The position numbers and the translations under genes were made by a program. From Aggregicoccus sp. 17bor-14 (GTDB lineage: Bacteria; Myxococcota; Myxococcia; Myxococcales; Myxococcaceae): a stretch of DNA of 64,000 nt. Below are positions 8,883 to 17,838 of this stretch, in pieces; within the stretch, counting starts at the first letter, position 1; each line of letters starts with the position of its first letter. Below the pieces are notes generated by a model. The model did not search any database. It was not told where the DNA came from and saw only the letters and a list, made by a program, of their open reading frames with translations. The DNA is taken from assembly GCF_009659535.1 (NCBI RefSeq), contig NZ_VJZZ01000013.1:117633-181632 (forward strand). The letters run 5' to 3'.

Positions 8883-10379
8883 TCAGTGGGCCGGCGCCGC
8901 GGCGGCGCCGGCGAGCCCCAGCACCCAGCGCTCGAGGGCGGCGCCGTCCGCCATGTCCCCGTCGTAGCGGAAGCGCGGCACGTACGGCACGTTGTGCCCG
9001 CGCGGGCGCCCCCGGTACACCTTCACCGGGATGCCCAGCTGCGCGGCGCCGCTGGGCAGCGCCTCGGTGCGCACCTCCATGTAGACGCTGTCCGCGCTGG
9101 TGGGCAGCCCCACGTGCGTGGCGCCCAGGGCGAGCGCCGAGTCCATGAAGTCCAGGCACGCGCTCGCGCAGCGCCCGTCGGTGAGGAGGAAGACGCGGCC
9201 CTTCAGCGGGCTGGACGGCGGCGGCGCGGCGGGCGCAGGGGACGACGCCCCCGCCTGCGGCGCCTCCTCCGGCAGGTGGAAGAAGGGCTGCCTGCGCGCG
9301 AGCGCTCCCTGCATCCCCTGCCGCAGGCGCTGCAGGGTGCCCACGAAGGGCGCGTCCTTTCCCTGCTCGCGCGAGACGTAGTCCACGAGGAAGGCCACGT
9401 GGTCCAGGTTCCCGCGGGACACGCGCCAGTCCACGTACTGGGCCTTCGCCGCCGGGTCCTCCTCCACGCGCGCCTTGTAGAGGGCCTCGCCGTAGAGCCC
9501 CTTGAGCAGGTTGTCGCCCCACAGCGAGGAGCCGCCGGTGTTGCCGCGCACGTCCAGCACCAGCACCGGCGCCTCGCGCCAGGTGGGCGCGTCCGCCACC
9601 AGCTTGCGCAGCGCCGCGAGCGTCTGCTCGCCCTGCACCGGCCAGAAAGCGGGGATGGACACCCAGCGGCCGCCCGCGCCGAAGGGGCACTCGCCGAACC
9701 CGGGCGGCGGGCCGAAGCCGGCCGCCCGCGTGCGCTCCCACAGCTTCTCCGGCGAGGCGTCGCGGTAGGCGAGCGTCACCTGGCGCGGCGCGGCCTCCCC
9801 GGCCACGCGCAGCTCGCAGGCCCGCGGCGGCTGCACCTCGGGGTCCCCCTCGTCCTGCAGCAGCAGCGGCGTCATCGCCATGCGCTTGCCCTCCACGTCC
9901 GGCCCCGTCACGCGCGGCCACACCGTGCGCTCGAAGAGCTGCGCGGCGGGCACGCCGTCGCAGGAGGCGAGCTCCGCGCCCAGCGGCGGCAGCCCCTGTG
10001 CGCCCTCCTCCACGGAAGCCACCACGTAGCGCCCCTGGCGCAGCGCCACCAGGAAGCCGGGCCAGCGCGCGTGCGTGGGCTCCAGCAGCAGCCCCAGCTG
10101 CAGGTGCCCGTCGCGAAAGCCCGCCGCGTAGCGCTGCAGCGCCGCCGCGTAGGCGCCGAAGCTGCGGGCGCGGGCCGCGCGCGCGAGCGCCTCGCGGTAG
10201 CCCTGCTCGAGCCATACCCTGAAGCCGGGGTTCTCGGCGTCCACCGGCCCCGGGTGGCTCTCCTGGATGATGCGGTGCATGGCGCGCACGTCCTGCTGCG
10301 CGAGCTGGGACCAGGGGGACGAAGCGGGTGCGGGGGCTGCGGCGAGCGCGAGCCCGGCCGCGGCGGCGAGCGGGAACAT
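8883..10379 (-). CDS. Secreted S41-family (tail-specific type) serine peptidase
   Basis: A 498-residue exported protein with a clear signal peptide (FPLAAAAGLALAAAPAPASS). The N-terminal helical part (about 25-120) is followed by a PDZ-like segment (GAELASCDGVPAAQLFE) and the S41 core. The core shows VLVLDVRGNTGGSS near residue 273, the conserved strand and Gly-rich turn, and LTDGRCASACLDFMDSA near residue 406, where the Ser after CA matches the nucleophile of the C-terminal processing protease family. The segment between them holds a long Ala/Pro-rich insert ([18 protein letters not shown]). Family role: cleaves C-termini of periplasmic or extracellular proteins. Whether the Lys general base is present cannot be settled by eye. 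The ATG is preceded by a GAGG-containing stretch, and the divergent side faces nothing. Confidence 0.85.
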   Translation of the reverse strand: MFPLAAAAGLALAAAPAPASSPWSQLAQQDVRAMHRIIQESHPGPVDAENPGFRVWLEQGYREALARAARARSFGAYAAALQRYAAGFRDGHLQLGLLLEPTHARWPGFLVALRQGRYVVASVEEGAQGLPPLGAELASCDGVPAAQLFERTVWPRVTGPDVEGKRMAMTPLLLQDEGDPEVQPPRACELRVAGEAAPRQVTLAYRDASPEKLWERTRAAGFGPPPGFGECPFGAGGRWVSIPAFWPVQGEQTLAALRKLVADAPTWREAPVLVLDVRGNTGGSSLWGDNLLKGLYGEALYKARVEEDPAAKAQYVDWRVSRGNLDHVAFLVDYVSREQGKDAPFVGTLQRLRQGMQGALARRQPFFHLPEEAPQAGASSPAPAAPPPSSPLKGRVFLLTDGRCASACLDFMDSALALGATHVGLPTSADSVYMEVRTEALPSGAAQLGIPVKVYRGRPRGHNVPYVPRFRYDGDMADGAALERWVLGLAGAAAAPAH

Positions 10380-10455
10380 CGGTCCTCCGAGAGGCGGGGT
10401 GTCCCCTGCGTATACGCCAGAGGCGCGCGATTGCGCCGCGCGTCGTGCGTCGTGC

Positions 10456-12849
10456 TCAGACGGTCGCGGCGCCCTCCGGCGCGGGCGGTGCGAGCGGCAG
10501 CCACACCGTGGCCCGCGTGCCCCCGCCCGCGCGCGGGCTCACCTGGATGCGGCCGCCGTGGCGCTCGGCCACCTCGCGGCAGAAGAAGAGCCCCACCCCC
10601 AGCCCCGCCACGCGCGCCACGCTGCGCTGCTGGCCTCCGGGAAAGCGCTGCAGCAGCGCCTCGCCCTGCGCCTCCAGGCCCACGCCCCGGTCCGCCACGC
10701 TGAGCACCGCCTCGGGCGCGCCCGCGCCGTCCTGCACCTCGAGCGACACCTCCACCGCGCCGCCCTCGGGGCTGAACTTCACCGCGTTGTCCACCAGGTT
10801 GTGCACCAGCTGCTCGAGCCGGGGCGCGTCCCCCGTGAGGCTCACCGGCTGCAGCCGCAGCCGCAGCAGGTGCAGGGGCGAGCCCGCGAGCCGGCGCTCC
10901 GCGGCGTCGCGCACCGCGCCGTCCAGCGCGAAGGGGCGGCGCTCGAGCCGCAGCCGCCCGCTCTCCAGCTCGGACACGTCCAGCATCAGGTTCACCAGCC
11001 GGGTGATGCGGTCCAGCTGGCGCACCAGCCGCGGCACCGTCTGCGCCTCGCTCTCCGGGAGCCGGCGCTGCAGCAGCTGCACCTGCGCCTTGAGCGTGGC
11101 GAGCGGCGTCTTGAGCTCGTGGCTCGCCACGCTGAGGAACTGGTCGCGCTCGCGGCGCGCGCGCTCGAGCGCCTCCAGCTGGCTGCCCAGCTGGTCCGCC
11201 ATCGCGTCGAAGGCGGCGCCCAGCCGCGCGAGCTCGAGCGAGCCCTGCGCCGCATCGCCCCCGGCGCGCGCCGAGCGCTCCCCGCGCGCGAGCCGCTGCG
11301 CCGCGTCGGACACGGCCTCCAGCGGGCGCGCGAGCACACGCGAGAGGGCGCGCGCGCCCACCGCCATCCCGAGCAGCGCGAGCCCGAGGATGACGAGCAG
11401 CGCTGCGTAGGCCGTGAGCGCCGCGCGGTCCAGGAAGCCCAGCGGCTGCTCCACCACCACCTGCCAGCCCAGCTGCGGCAGGGGCTCGAGCGCGAAGGCG
11501 CTGCTCGCGCGCACGCGGCGCAGGGTGATGGCGCCCGCCTCCGCGCTGTACTCCGCCGGCCGGCCCGGCTGCGCGCGCGCGAGCGCCGCGCCGAGCGGCA
11601 GGTTGCGCACGGTGGTGAGCGCGCCCGCCGGCCCCACCCCGCCCTCGGCCGCCGGCGCCCCCGCGCTGTCCACGACGATGAAGCCGCGCGGGTCCACCAG
11701 CCGCGCCCGCTGGCCCTCGAGGATGCGCGCGCGGGCGAGCTGCGCGAGCGTGCGCACGTCCAGCCCCAGCGCCACGTAGCCCACCAGCCTCCCGCCCTGC
11801 AGCACCGGCGCCACCGCGGCCACCACCGGCCCCGGCACGGTGCGCCCCACGAACACGCCCGTGAGCGCCGGGCGGTGCGTGCGCTGCAGCTCGCGGAAGT
11901 AGTCGCGGTCCGCGTACTGCAGACCCTCCAGCCCCTGGTCCGAGATGGGCGGGTAGCGCGCGAGCACGCGGCCCTGCGCGTCCCCCACGTAGGCGCCGGT
12001 GAGGCTGGGCGTGTTGTCCACCCAGCGCGCGAGCAGCCCCTGCAGCCGGGCGGGCTCCGGCAGCCGCCCCTCGCGCGCGAGCTCGTCCTCGAGCACGCCG
12101 GTGAGGATGGTGGCGCTGCGCTGGGCGGCCGCGAGCGAGCGCCCCACGGTGTCCGCCACGATGCGCGCGCTCGCCAGGTTCTGCTCGTCCAGGCGCCGGC
12201 GCTCCGCGGCGTAGCGCGAGCGCCCCTCGGCCGCGCCCACCGCCACCAGCGGCAGCACCGTGCCCAGCATCAGCGCGGCCGAGAGCGTGCCGGCGAGCCG
12301 CATCTGGCGCAGCGGCGCGGGAAGCCAGGGGCGCACCTGCCTTCGCACCACCGGCAGCAGCAGGGGCACGTACACGATGAGCATCGCGAGCAGGCTGTTG
12401 AAGCCCTGCTTGAGCGCCACCACGCCCGCGTCCACGAGCGGCACCCCGGCGCCGAAGTGGTAGGCGAGCAGGATGTAGGGCGCGCCGAAGAGCCAGTAGA
12501 GGAACACCGCCGGCAGCGGCCGCACCCGGCGCGAGAGCGCGCCCACCGCCGCCCCCTCCAGCGCCATCCCCAGCCAGGCCCAGGGGTGCTTCCACATGAG
12601 GAAGGTGGTGAGGCCGGCGAGCCCGCCCGCGAGCCCGCCGCCCACCGGCCCCAGCAGCACCGCCGCCGCGAGCACCGGCAGCGGGCCGAAGATGAGTTGC
12701 ACCGCGGGCACCAGGGTGAGCTCCACGCGGTTGAGCAGCAGGCCGAGCGCTCCCGCGCCCAGCCCCCAGAGGAGCACGATGGGCAGCCGCGCGCGCGCCG
12801 TGCGCCGCGGCGGCTGCTCCCGCTGCTCCAGAGGTGCCGGCTGCGGCAT
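10456..12849 (-). CDS. Membrane-bound sensor histidine kinase (multi-TM, Cache-like, HAMP)
   Basis: A 797-residue sensor kinase. Residues about 22-165 hold five or six hydrophobic helices ([50 protein letters not shown]), an integral sensory or substrate-binding membrane module. Another helix near 185-205 leads into an extracytoplasmic, Cache-like domain (about 210-440, with [16 protein letters not shown] and [13 protein letters not shown]). A further helix near 450 ([16 protein letters not shown]) precedes a HAMP linker, then the H-box [16 protein letters not shown] (His about 575), N-box [17 protein letters not shown] and ATP lid to [18 protein letters not shown]. The G2 box is slightly unusual (GLGVGLFF for GLGLGL). 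No receiver is fused or adjacent. It is divergent from aqpZ with 206 bp between starts, so both could share a control region. Confidence 0.9.
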   Translation of the reverse strand: MPQPAPLEQREQPPRRTARARLPIVLLWGLGAGALGLLLNRVELTLVPAVQLIFGPLPVLAAAVLLGPVGGGLAGGLAGLTTFLMWKHPWAWLGMALEGAAVGALSRRVRPLPAVFLYWLFGAPYILLAYHFGAGVPLVDAGVVALKQGFNSLLAMLIVYVPLLLPVVRRQVRPWLPAPLRQMRLAGTLSAALMLGTVLPLVAVGAAEGRSRYAAERRRLDEQNLASARIVADTVGRSLAAAQRSATILTGVLEDELAREGRLPEPARLQGLLARWVDNTPSLTGAYVGDAQGRVLARYPPISDQGLEGLQYADRDYFRELQRTHRPALTGVFVGRTVPGPVVAAVAPVLQGGRLVGYVALGLDVRTLAQLARARILEGQRARLVDPRGFIVVDSAGAPAAEGGVGPAGALTTVRNLPLGAALARAQPGRPAEYSAEAGAITLRRVRASSAFALEPLPQLGWQVVVEQPLGFLDRAALTAYAALLVILGLALLGMAVGARALSRVLARPLEAVSDAAQRLARGERSARAGGDAAQGSLELARLGAAFDAMADQLGSQLEALERARRERDQFLSVASHELKTPLATLKAQVQLLQRRLPESEAQTVPRLVRQLDRITRLVNLMLDVSELESGRLRLERRPFALDGAVRDAAERRLAGSPLHLLRLRLQPVSLTGDAPRLEQLVHNLVDNAVKFSPEGGAVEVSLEVQDGAGAPEAVLSVADRGVGLEAQGEALLQRFPGGQQRSVARVAGLGVGLFFCREVAERHGGRIQVSPRAGGGTRATVWLPLAPPAPEGAATV

Positions 12850-13055
12850 GGGCTCCAGCTGTAGCCCACCCCTCCTCGGCGCCTCAACGCAGGCTTTGGG
12901 GGGCGGCCCCCGGACGTCGCCTGGCTGGCATCAGGACAGGCGGGCCCTGGGACCTGCGTCCTAAGGGTGGATCTCGACCCGGCGGAGCGGCGCGGGGCCC
13001 GCCCCCGTGCACGAGGCTTGTGGCCGCGCGCCCGCGGCGTCACCTCCCACACACC

Positions 13056-13856
13056 ATGGCCCCTCCAACTGCGGACGCCCGAAGCGAAGCCCTCACCTCC
13101 CGCCGCCTCGCCTCCGAGGCGCTGGGCACCTTCCTGCTCGTGCTGGGAGGCTGCGGCAGCGCGGCGATCAGCGCGCTGTTTCCCCGCGCGGGCATCGGCT
13201 TCGCGGGCGTCGCGCTCGCCTTCGGGCTCACGGTGCTCGCGGGCGCCTACGCCTTCGGTCCGCTCTCCGGCGCGCACTTCAACCCGGCCGTCACCGTGGG
13301 GCTCGCGGTGGGCGGGCGCTTCGCCTGGCGCGAGGTGCCCGGCTACGTGGCGGCGCAGCTGCTGGGCGCGCTCGCGGCCTCCTTCGTCCTCGTGCTCATC
13401 CTGAAGGGGCAGCCGGGCGGCTACGACCCGGGCGTGCAGGGGCTCGCGGCCAACGGCTACGGCGCGCACTCGCCGGGCAACTACTCGCTGGGCGCGGGGC
13501 TGCTCGCGGAGGTGGTGCTCACCTTCCTCTTCGTCTCGGTCATCCTCGGCTGCACCTCCGCGCGTGGCGCCTCGGGCTTCGCGGGCATCCCCATCGGGCT
13601 CTGCCTCACGCTGGTGCACCTGGTGGGCATCCCGGTGACGAACGTGTCGGTGAACCCGGCGCGCAGCACCGGCCCCGCGGTGTTCGTGGGCGGCTGGGCG
13701 CTGCAGCAGCTGTGGATGTTCTGGGTCGCGCCGCTCGCCGGCGCGGTGCTCGCCGGCGCGCTCGCGGTGTGGCTGCACGCCGAGCGCCCGCAGAAGGTGG
13801 TCACGCGCGCCGAGACCCAGGTGCCGCTGCCCGAGCCCACGCGCGCGCCGGCGTGA
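13056..13856 (+). CDS. aqpZ: Aquaporin Z-type water channel
   Basis: A 266-residue major intrinsic protein, six transmembrane helices with two re-entrant loops. The two pore signatures are HFNPAV (N76-P77-A78) and VNPARS (N200-P201-A202), and the sequence [20 protein letters not shown] matches bacterial AqpZ almost word for word. The aromatic/Arg filter aligns as F49, H188 and R203; the position of AqpZ Thr183 is Val197 here, which is a visible substitution in the motif [14 protein letters not shown] Gly/Pro/Tyr-rich extracellular loop ([20 protein letters not shown]) is longer than usual, as is the charged C-terminal tail. The ATG is at the start of [10 protein letters not shown]; a GTG/ATG further upstream gives Pro/Arg-rich sequence. 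It is followed after 11 bp by the DUF1254 gene, probably co-transcribed. Confidence 0.94.
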   Translation: MAPPTADARSEALTSRRLASEALGTFLLVLGGCGSAAISALFPRAGIGFAGVALAFGLTVLAGAYAFGPLSGAHFNPAVTVGLAVGGRFAWREVPGYVAAQLLGALAASFVLVLILKGQPGGYDPGVQGLAANGYGAHSPGNYSLGAGLLAEVVLTFLFVSVILGCTSARGASGFAGIPIGLCLTLVHLVGIPVTNVSVNPARSTGPAVFVGGWALQQLWMFWVAPLAGAVLAGALAVWLHAERPQKVVTRAETQVPLPEPTRAPA

Positions 13857-13867
13857 GGAGCTCGGAA

Positions 13868-14851
13868 ATGGCACTTCAACCCGTGACGCTCGAGGGCCGT
13901 GTGCCGGTGGCGGTGACGCCGGACAACTTCGTGCGCGCCGAGACGGACATGTACTTCGCGGGCGTCGTCGCCAACGGCGGCTTCGGGAAGTTCGACCACA
14001 CGCGCGACCCGGCGCCGCTCGACAAGCAGACGGTCATCCGCCTCAACCGCGACACGCTCTACTCGGCGGCCGTCTTCGACCTGGACGCGGGCCCCGTGAC
14101 GATCGGCCTGCCGGATGCCGGCGAGCGCTTCATGTCCCTGCAGGTGATCGACGAGGACCAGTACACCTTCGCCGTCCACTACCAGCCCGGCGCGTACACG
14201 CTCACGCGCGAGGCGGTCGGGACGCGCTACGTCGTGGCCGCGGTGCGCACGCTCGTCGATCCGGGCGACCCCCAGGACGTGCGGCAGGTGCACGCCCTGC
14301 AGGACGCCCTCACCGTGCGGCAGCCCGCGGTCGGCACCTTCGAGGTGCCGCAGTGGGACCGGGGTAGCCAGAAGAAGGTGCGCGAGGCGCTCCTCGTGCT
14401 CGCCTCCACCCTCCCCGACACCCAGCGCATGTACGGCCGCAGGGACGAGGTGGATCCGGTGCGCTTCCTCATCGGCGCGGCCCAGGGCTGGGGCGCCAAT
14501 CCACCGCGCGAGGCGCTCTACCTCAATGTCTTCCCGCCGCAGAACGACGGCAGGACGGTGTACCGGCTCACCGTCCGAGAGGTCCCGATCGATGGCTTCT
14601 GGTCCATCAGCGTCTACAACGCGGAGGGCTACTTCGAGCCGAACGCGCTCGACGCGTACTCGCTCAACAGCGTCACCGCGAAGCGGGACCCGGATGGCGC
14701 GGTCACCGTCCGGTTCGGAGGCTGCGCGGGCGACGTCGCCAACTGCCTGCCCATCATGCCGGGCTGGAACTACATGGTCCGCCTCTACCGCCCCCGGCCC
14801 GAGCTCCTCGAGGGGCGCTGGCACTTCCCCGAGGCGCAGCCGGTGGGCTGA
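13868..14851 (+). CDS. DUF1254/DUF1214 domain protein
   Basis: A 327-residue protein of the DUF1254-DUF1214 family, whose members have no settled biochemical role. The N-terminal DUF1254 region shows the conserved VIRLNRDTLYSAAVFDLDAG and RFMSLQVIDEDQYT, which in the family contact a bound ligand. The C-terminal DUF1214 half has LTVREVPIDGFWSISVYNAE and YFEPNALDAYSLNS, ending with the trademark GWNYMVRLYRPRPELLEGRW. No signal peptide is present in this copy, although many homologues are exported. A GAGGAG-like site overlapping the aquaporin stop is about eight bases before the ATG, so translation is likely coupled to aqpZ. A second, broken member of the same family lies 32 bp downstream on the other strand. 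Confidence 0.9.
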   Translation: MALQPVTLEGRVPVAVTPDNFVRAETDMYFAGVVANGGFGKFDHTRDPAPLDKQTVIRLNRDTLYSAAVFDLDAGPVTIGLPDAGERFMSLQVIDEDQYTFAVHYQPGAYTLTREAVGTRYVVAAVRTLVDPGDPQDVRQVHALQDALTVRQPAVGTFEVPQWDRGSQKKVREALLVLASTLPDTQRMYGRRDEVDPVRFLIGAAQGWGANPPREALYLNVFPPQNDGRTVYRLTVREVPIDGFWSISVYNAEGYFEPNALDAYSLNSVTAKRDPDGAVTVRFGGCAGDVANCLPIMPGWNYMVRLYRPRPELLEGRWHFPEAQPVG

Positions 14852-14883
14852 GCCGGAGAGCGCCAGCGCCGCGAGGTCGGGAC

Positions 14884-15271
14884 TCAGGCGGGCAGCAGGG
14901 GGGCGGCGTCCAGCGCCCGTGCGTGACGCGCTCCTGCGGCCAGTAGGCGCGGATGTAGAGCGAGAAGTCTCCTGCCGGCGCGGGCAGCCAGTTGGCGCGC
15001 TGCGCGGGGTCCACGTAGTCGGTGAGCATCGCGAGCTGGTTCAGGGGCGCCTGCATCAGCGGCCCGGAGAGGGACAGCTCCTGATGCGCGAGACGTGGAG
15101 CCGGCGGTTGTAGACGTTGAGCAGCGGCCAGGCCCAGAAGTGCGCGTCGCGCCCGACCTGCCGCGCGTACTCCGCCGTGAGGCGCACCTGCACGTCCGGC
15201 CCCGGGGGTATCGCATGGGCCCAGCCGGGAGAGAGTGCGGCGGGCGTCAGCGGGCTGCTCGGCGGGGCCAT
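14884..15271 (-). pseudogene. Degraded DUF1254/DUF1214 gene (internal deletion plus frameshifts)
   Basis: Three fragments of one family appear in order but in different frames. From the ATG at 15271 (with GGGAG ahead) one frame reads EYARQVGRDAHFWAWPLLNV and YNRRL, the N-terminal DUF1254 signature, and runs into a stop at 15056. A shifted frame continues GPLMQAPLNQLAMLTDYVDP, the next DUF1254 motif, and then jumps directly to NWLPAPAGDFSLYIRAYWPQ, which is the extreme C-terminus of DUF1214. Roughly 250 residues that should lie between DYVDPAQR and NWLPAP are missing. A third shift at a run of six C near 14900 is needed to reach the natural end TPPPLLPA and a TGA at 14884. The remaining coding length is under 130 codons against more than 400 in intact relatives, so it is not functional. 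Confidence 0.85.
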
Positions 15272-15476
15272 CGAGGTGCTCCCTGTGAGGGCGTGACGCC
15301 AACGCTGTGGCGGCGGGCCTGCGCACGCATCGGGACAAGTGGGGAGGCGGCCGGGGCGCCGGCGCAGCGGCCGGCTGCCCGCGCCTCGCGCGCGCTGACC
15401 TCGGGTCGGGACTTGTCCTGATTCGGCGCCCGAAGTGCCTGGCTACCTTCGTCCTCTCACCCTCTGGAGAGCGCGC

Positions 15477-17831
15477 ATGGCACTCAAGGAATACCGCCCC
15501 GGCACCACCTTCCCCGGCGTCATCGGCCGCACCGTGGACCAGTCCGAGCCCGCGTGGCCGCAGCCGGTGCGCGCGCGGCCCGGCGCTCCCAACGTGCTCT
15601 TCATCGTGCTGGACGACACGGGCTTCGGGCAGCTGGGCTGCTACGGCAGCCCCATCCGCACGCCGAACATCGACCGGCTCGCGGCGGGCGGCCTGCGCTT
15701 CAACAACATGCACACCACGGCGCTGTGCAGCCCCAGCCGCTCCTGCATCCTCACGGGGCGAAACCACCACTCCAACAACATGGCCTCCATCACGGAGGGC
15801 TCCACGGGCTTCCCCGGCTACAACGGCATCATCCCCTTCGAGAACGGCTTCCTCTCGGAGATCCTCCAGGCCCAGGGCTACAACACCTTCGCGGTGGGCA
15901 AGTGGCACCTCACGCCCGCGGAGCAGACCACCGCGGCGGGCCCCTACGACCGCTGGCCGCTGGGGCGCGGCTTCGAGCGCTACTACGGCTTCCTCGGCGG
16001 CGACACGCACCAGTACTACCCGGACCTCGTGCACGACAACCACCGGGTGGAGGCGCCGCGCACGCCCGAGCAGGGCTACCACCTCACCGAGGACCTGGTG
16101 GACCGCGCCATCGGCTTCATCGCCGACAGCAAGCAGGTGGCGCCCGACAAGCCCTTCTTCATGTACTTCTGCACCGGCGCCCAGCACGCGCCCCACCACG
16201 TGCCCAAGGAGTGGGCGGACAAGTACAAGGGCATCTTCGACGACGGCTGGGACAAGTACCGCGAGCGCACCTTCGCCCGGCAGAAGGAGCTGGGGCTGGT
16301 GCCCAAGGACGCGCAGCTCTCGCGCCACGACCCGGACGTGCAGGACTGGGAGAGCCTCTCCGCGGACGAGCGGCGGCTCTTCGCCCGGATGATGGAGGTG
16401 TTCGCCGGCTTCCTCGAGCACACCGACCACCACCTGGGACGCCTGCTCGGCTTCCTCGAGCGCACGGGCGAGCTGGACAACACGCTCGTCATGCTCATCT
16501 CGGACAACGGGGCGAGCGCCGAGGGCGGGCTCACCGGCAGCGTGAACGAGAACAAGTTCTTCAACAACGTCCCGGACTCGCTCGAGGAGAACCTGAAGGC
16601 CATCGACGAGCTGGGCGGCCCAAAGTACTTCAACCACTACCCGTGGGGCTGGACCCACGCGGGCAACACGCCCTTCAAGCGCTGGAAGCGCGAGACCTAC
16701 CGCGGCGGGACCGCGGACCCCTTCATCGTGCACTGGCCGAAGGGCATCCAGGCGCGCGGAGAGGTGCGCACCCAGTACTGCCACGCCATCGACCTGGTGC
16801 CCACGGTGCTCGAGTGCGTGGGCGTGGAGCCGCCCACGCACCTGCGCGGCGTGGCGCAGTCACCCATCGAGGGCCAGAGCCTCGCCTACTGCCTCGAGTC
16901 GCCGCAGGCCGAGAGCCGGCACCGCGTGCAGTACTTCGAGATGGGCGGCCACCGCGCCATCTACCTCGATGGCTGGCGCGCGGTGTGCCCCGTGCCCGGG
17001 CCCTCCTTCAAGGAGGCGGGCATGGACTTCGGCGTGATGAACGTCACCGAGGAGCTGCTGCGCAAGCTGGATGCGACGGGCTGGGAGCTGTACCACGTGG
17101 CCGAGGACTTCACCGAGACGCGCGACGTGGCTGCCGAGCACCGCGACAAGCTGATGGAGCTCGTCGCCCAGTGGTACGCGGAGGCGGGCAAGTACCACGT
17201 GCTGCCCCTCGACAGCCGCGGCCAGCTGCGCCTCATGGAGGAGCGGCCCCAGCTCACGAAGGACCGCCAGCGCTACACCTACTACCCGGGCACCTCGCCC
17301 ATCGACGAGAAGGCGGCGGCCCACCTGCTCAACCGCCCGCACAGCATCACCGCGCAGGTGGAGCTGCAGGACGGCGAGGAGGGCGTGCTCGTCGCGCACG
17401 GCGGGAGCTCCGGCGGCTACAGCCTCTACGTGAAGGACGGCAAGCTGCACTACGCGCACAACTACGTGGGCACCGAGGTCTTCCAGGTGGTCAGCGACGC
17501 CACCCTGCCGCGCGGCAAGCACGCGCTGCGCTACGAGTTCGAGCCCACCGGCAAGCCGGACGTGCGCAAGGGCCGCGGAAGCCCGGGCCGGGCGCAGCTC
17601 TACGTGGACGGGAAGCTCGTGGGCCAGGCCCAGTTCCCCACCACCGTGCCGGTGACCATCAGCCTCGGCGAGGGGCTCACCGTGGGCCGGGACGCGGGCA
17701 GCAGCGTGTGCCAGGACTACGCGGGCCCCTTCCCCTTCACCGGCAAGCTCGAGTCGGTGACGGTGGACGTGAGCGGCGAGCTCATCGAGGACAAGGAGCT
17801 GCAGACGCGCCAGGTGATGGCGCGCCAGTAG
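15477..17831 (+). CDS. Type I arylsulfatase (formylglycine-dependent)
   Basis: A 784-residue sulfatase of the alkaline-phosphatase superfamily that hydrolyses sulfate esters. Metal ligands D46 and D47 lie in NVLFIVLDDTGFGQLGCYG. The sulfatase signature is complete: CSPSRSCILTGR, with C84 the residue converted to formylglycine. Further signatures are FAVGKWHLTP (Lys/His) and VMLISDNGAS (Asp-Asn metal ligands). The C-terminal third (about 610-780) is a beta-sandwich-like region (GGYSLYVKDGKLHYAHNYVG). No Sec signal is visible and the N-terminus MALKEYRPGTTFPGVIGRTV is that of the large soluble actinobacterial/myxobacterial arylsulfatase subfamily. No formylglycine-generating enzyme is in the window. 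CTGGAGAG precedes the ATG. It ends 7 bp from the convergent kinase stop. Confidence 0.94.
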   Translation: MALKEYRPGTTFPGVIGRTVDQSEPAWPQPVRARPGAPNVLFIVLDDTGFGQLGCYGSPIRTPNIDRLAAGGLRFNNMHTTALCSPSRSCILTGRNHHSNNMASITEGSTGFPGYNGIIPFENGFLSEILQAQGYNTFAVGKWHLTPAEQTTAAGPYDRWPLGRGFERYYGFLGGDTHQYYPDLVHDNHRVEAPRTPEQGYHLTEDLVDRAIGFIADSKQVAPDKPFFMYFCTGAQHAPHHVPKEWADKYKGIFDDGWDKYRERTFARQKELGLVPKDAQLSRHDPDVQDWESLSADERRLFARMMEVFAGFLEHTDHHLGRLLGFLERTGELDNTLVMLISDNGASAEGGLTGSVNENKFFNNVPDSLEENLKAIDELGGPKYFNHYPWGWTHAGNTPFKRWKRETYRGGTADPFIVHWPKGIQARGEVRTQYCHAIDLVPTVLECVGVEPPTHLRGVAQSPIEGQSLAYCLESPQAESRHRVQYFEMGGHRAIYLDGWRAVCPVPGPSFKEAGMDFGVMNVTEELLRKLDATGWELYHVAEDFTETRDVAAEHRDKLMELVAQWYAEAGKYHVLPLDSRGQLRLMEERPQLTKDRQRYTYYPGTSPIDEKAAAHLLNRPHSITAQVELQDGEEGVLVAHGGSSGGYSLYVKDGKLHYAHNYVGTEVFQVVSDATLPRGKHALRYEFEPTGKPDVRKGRGSPGRAQLYVDGKLVGQAQFPTTVPVTISLGEGLTVGRDAGSSVCQDYAGPFPFTGKLESVTVDVSGELIEDKELQTRQVMARQ

Positions 17832-17838
17832 CCGGCCG

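Noticed and set aside
10267..12864. 865-codon open frame opposite the membrane histidine kinase
   Set aside because: Arg/His/Gln-rich antisense shadow with no motif.
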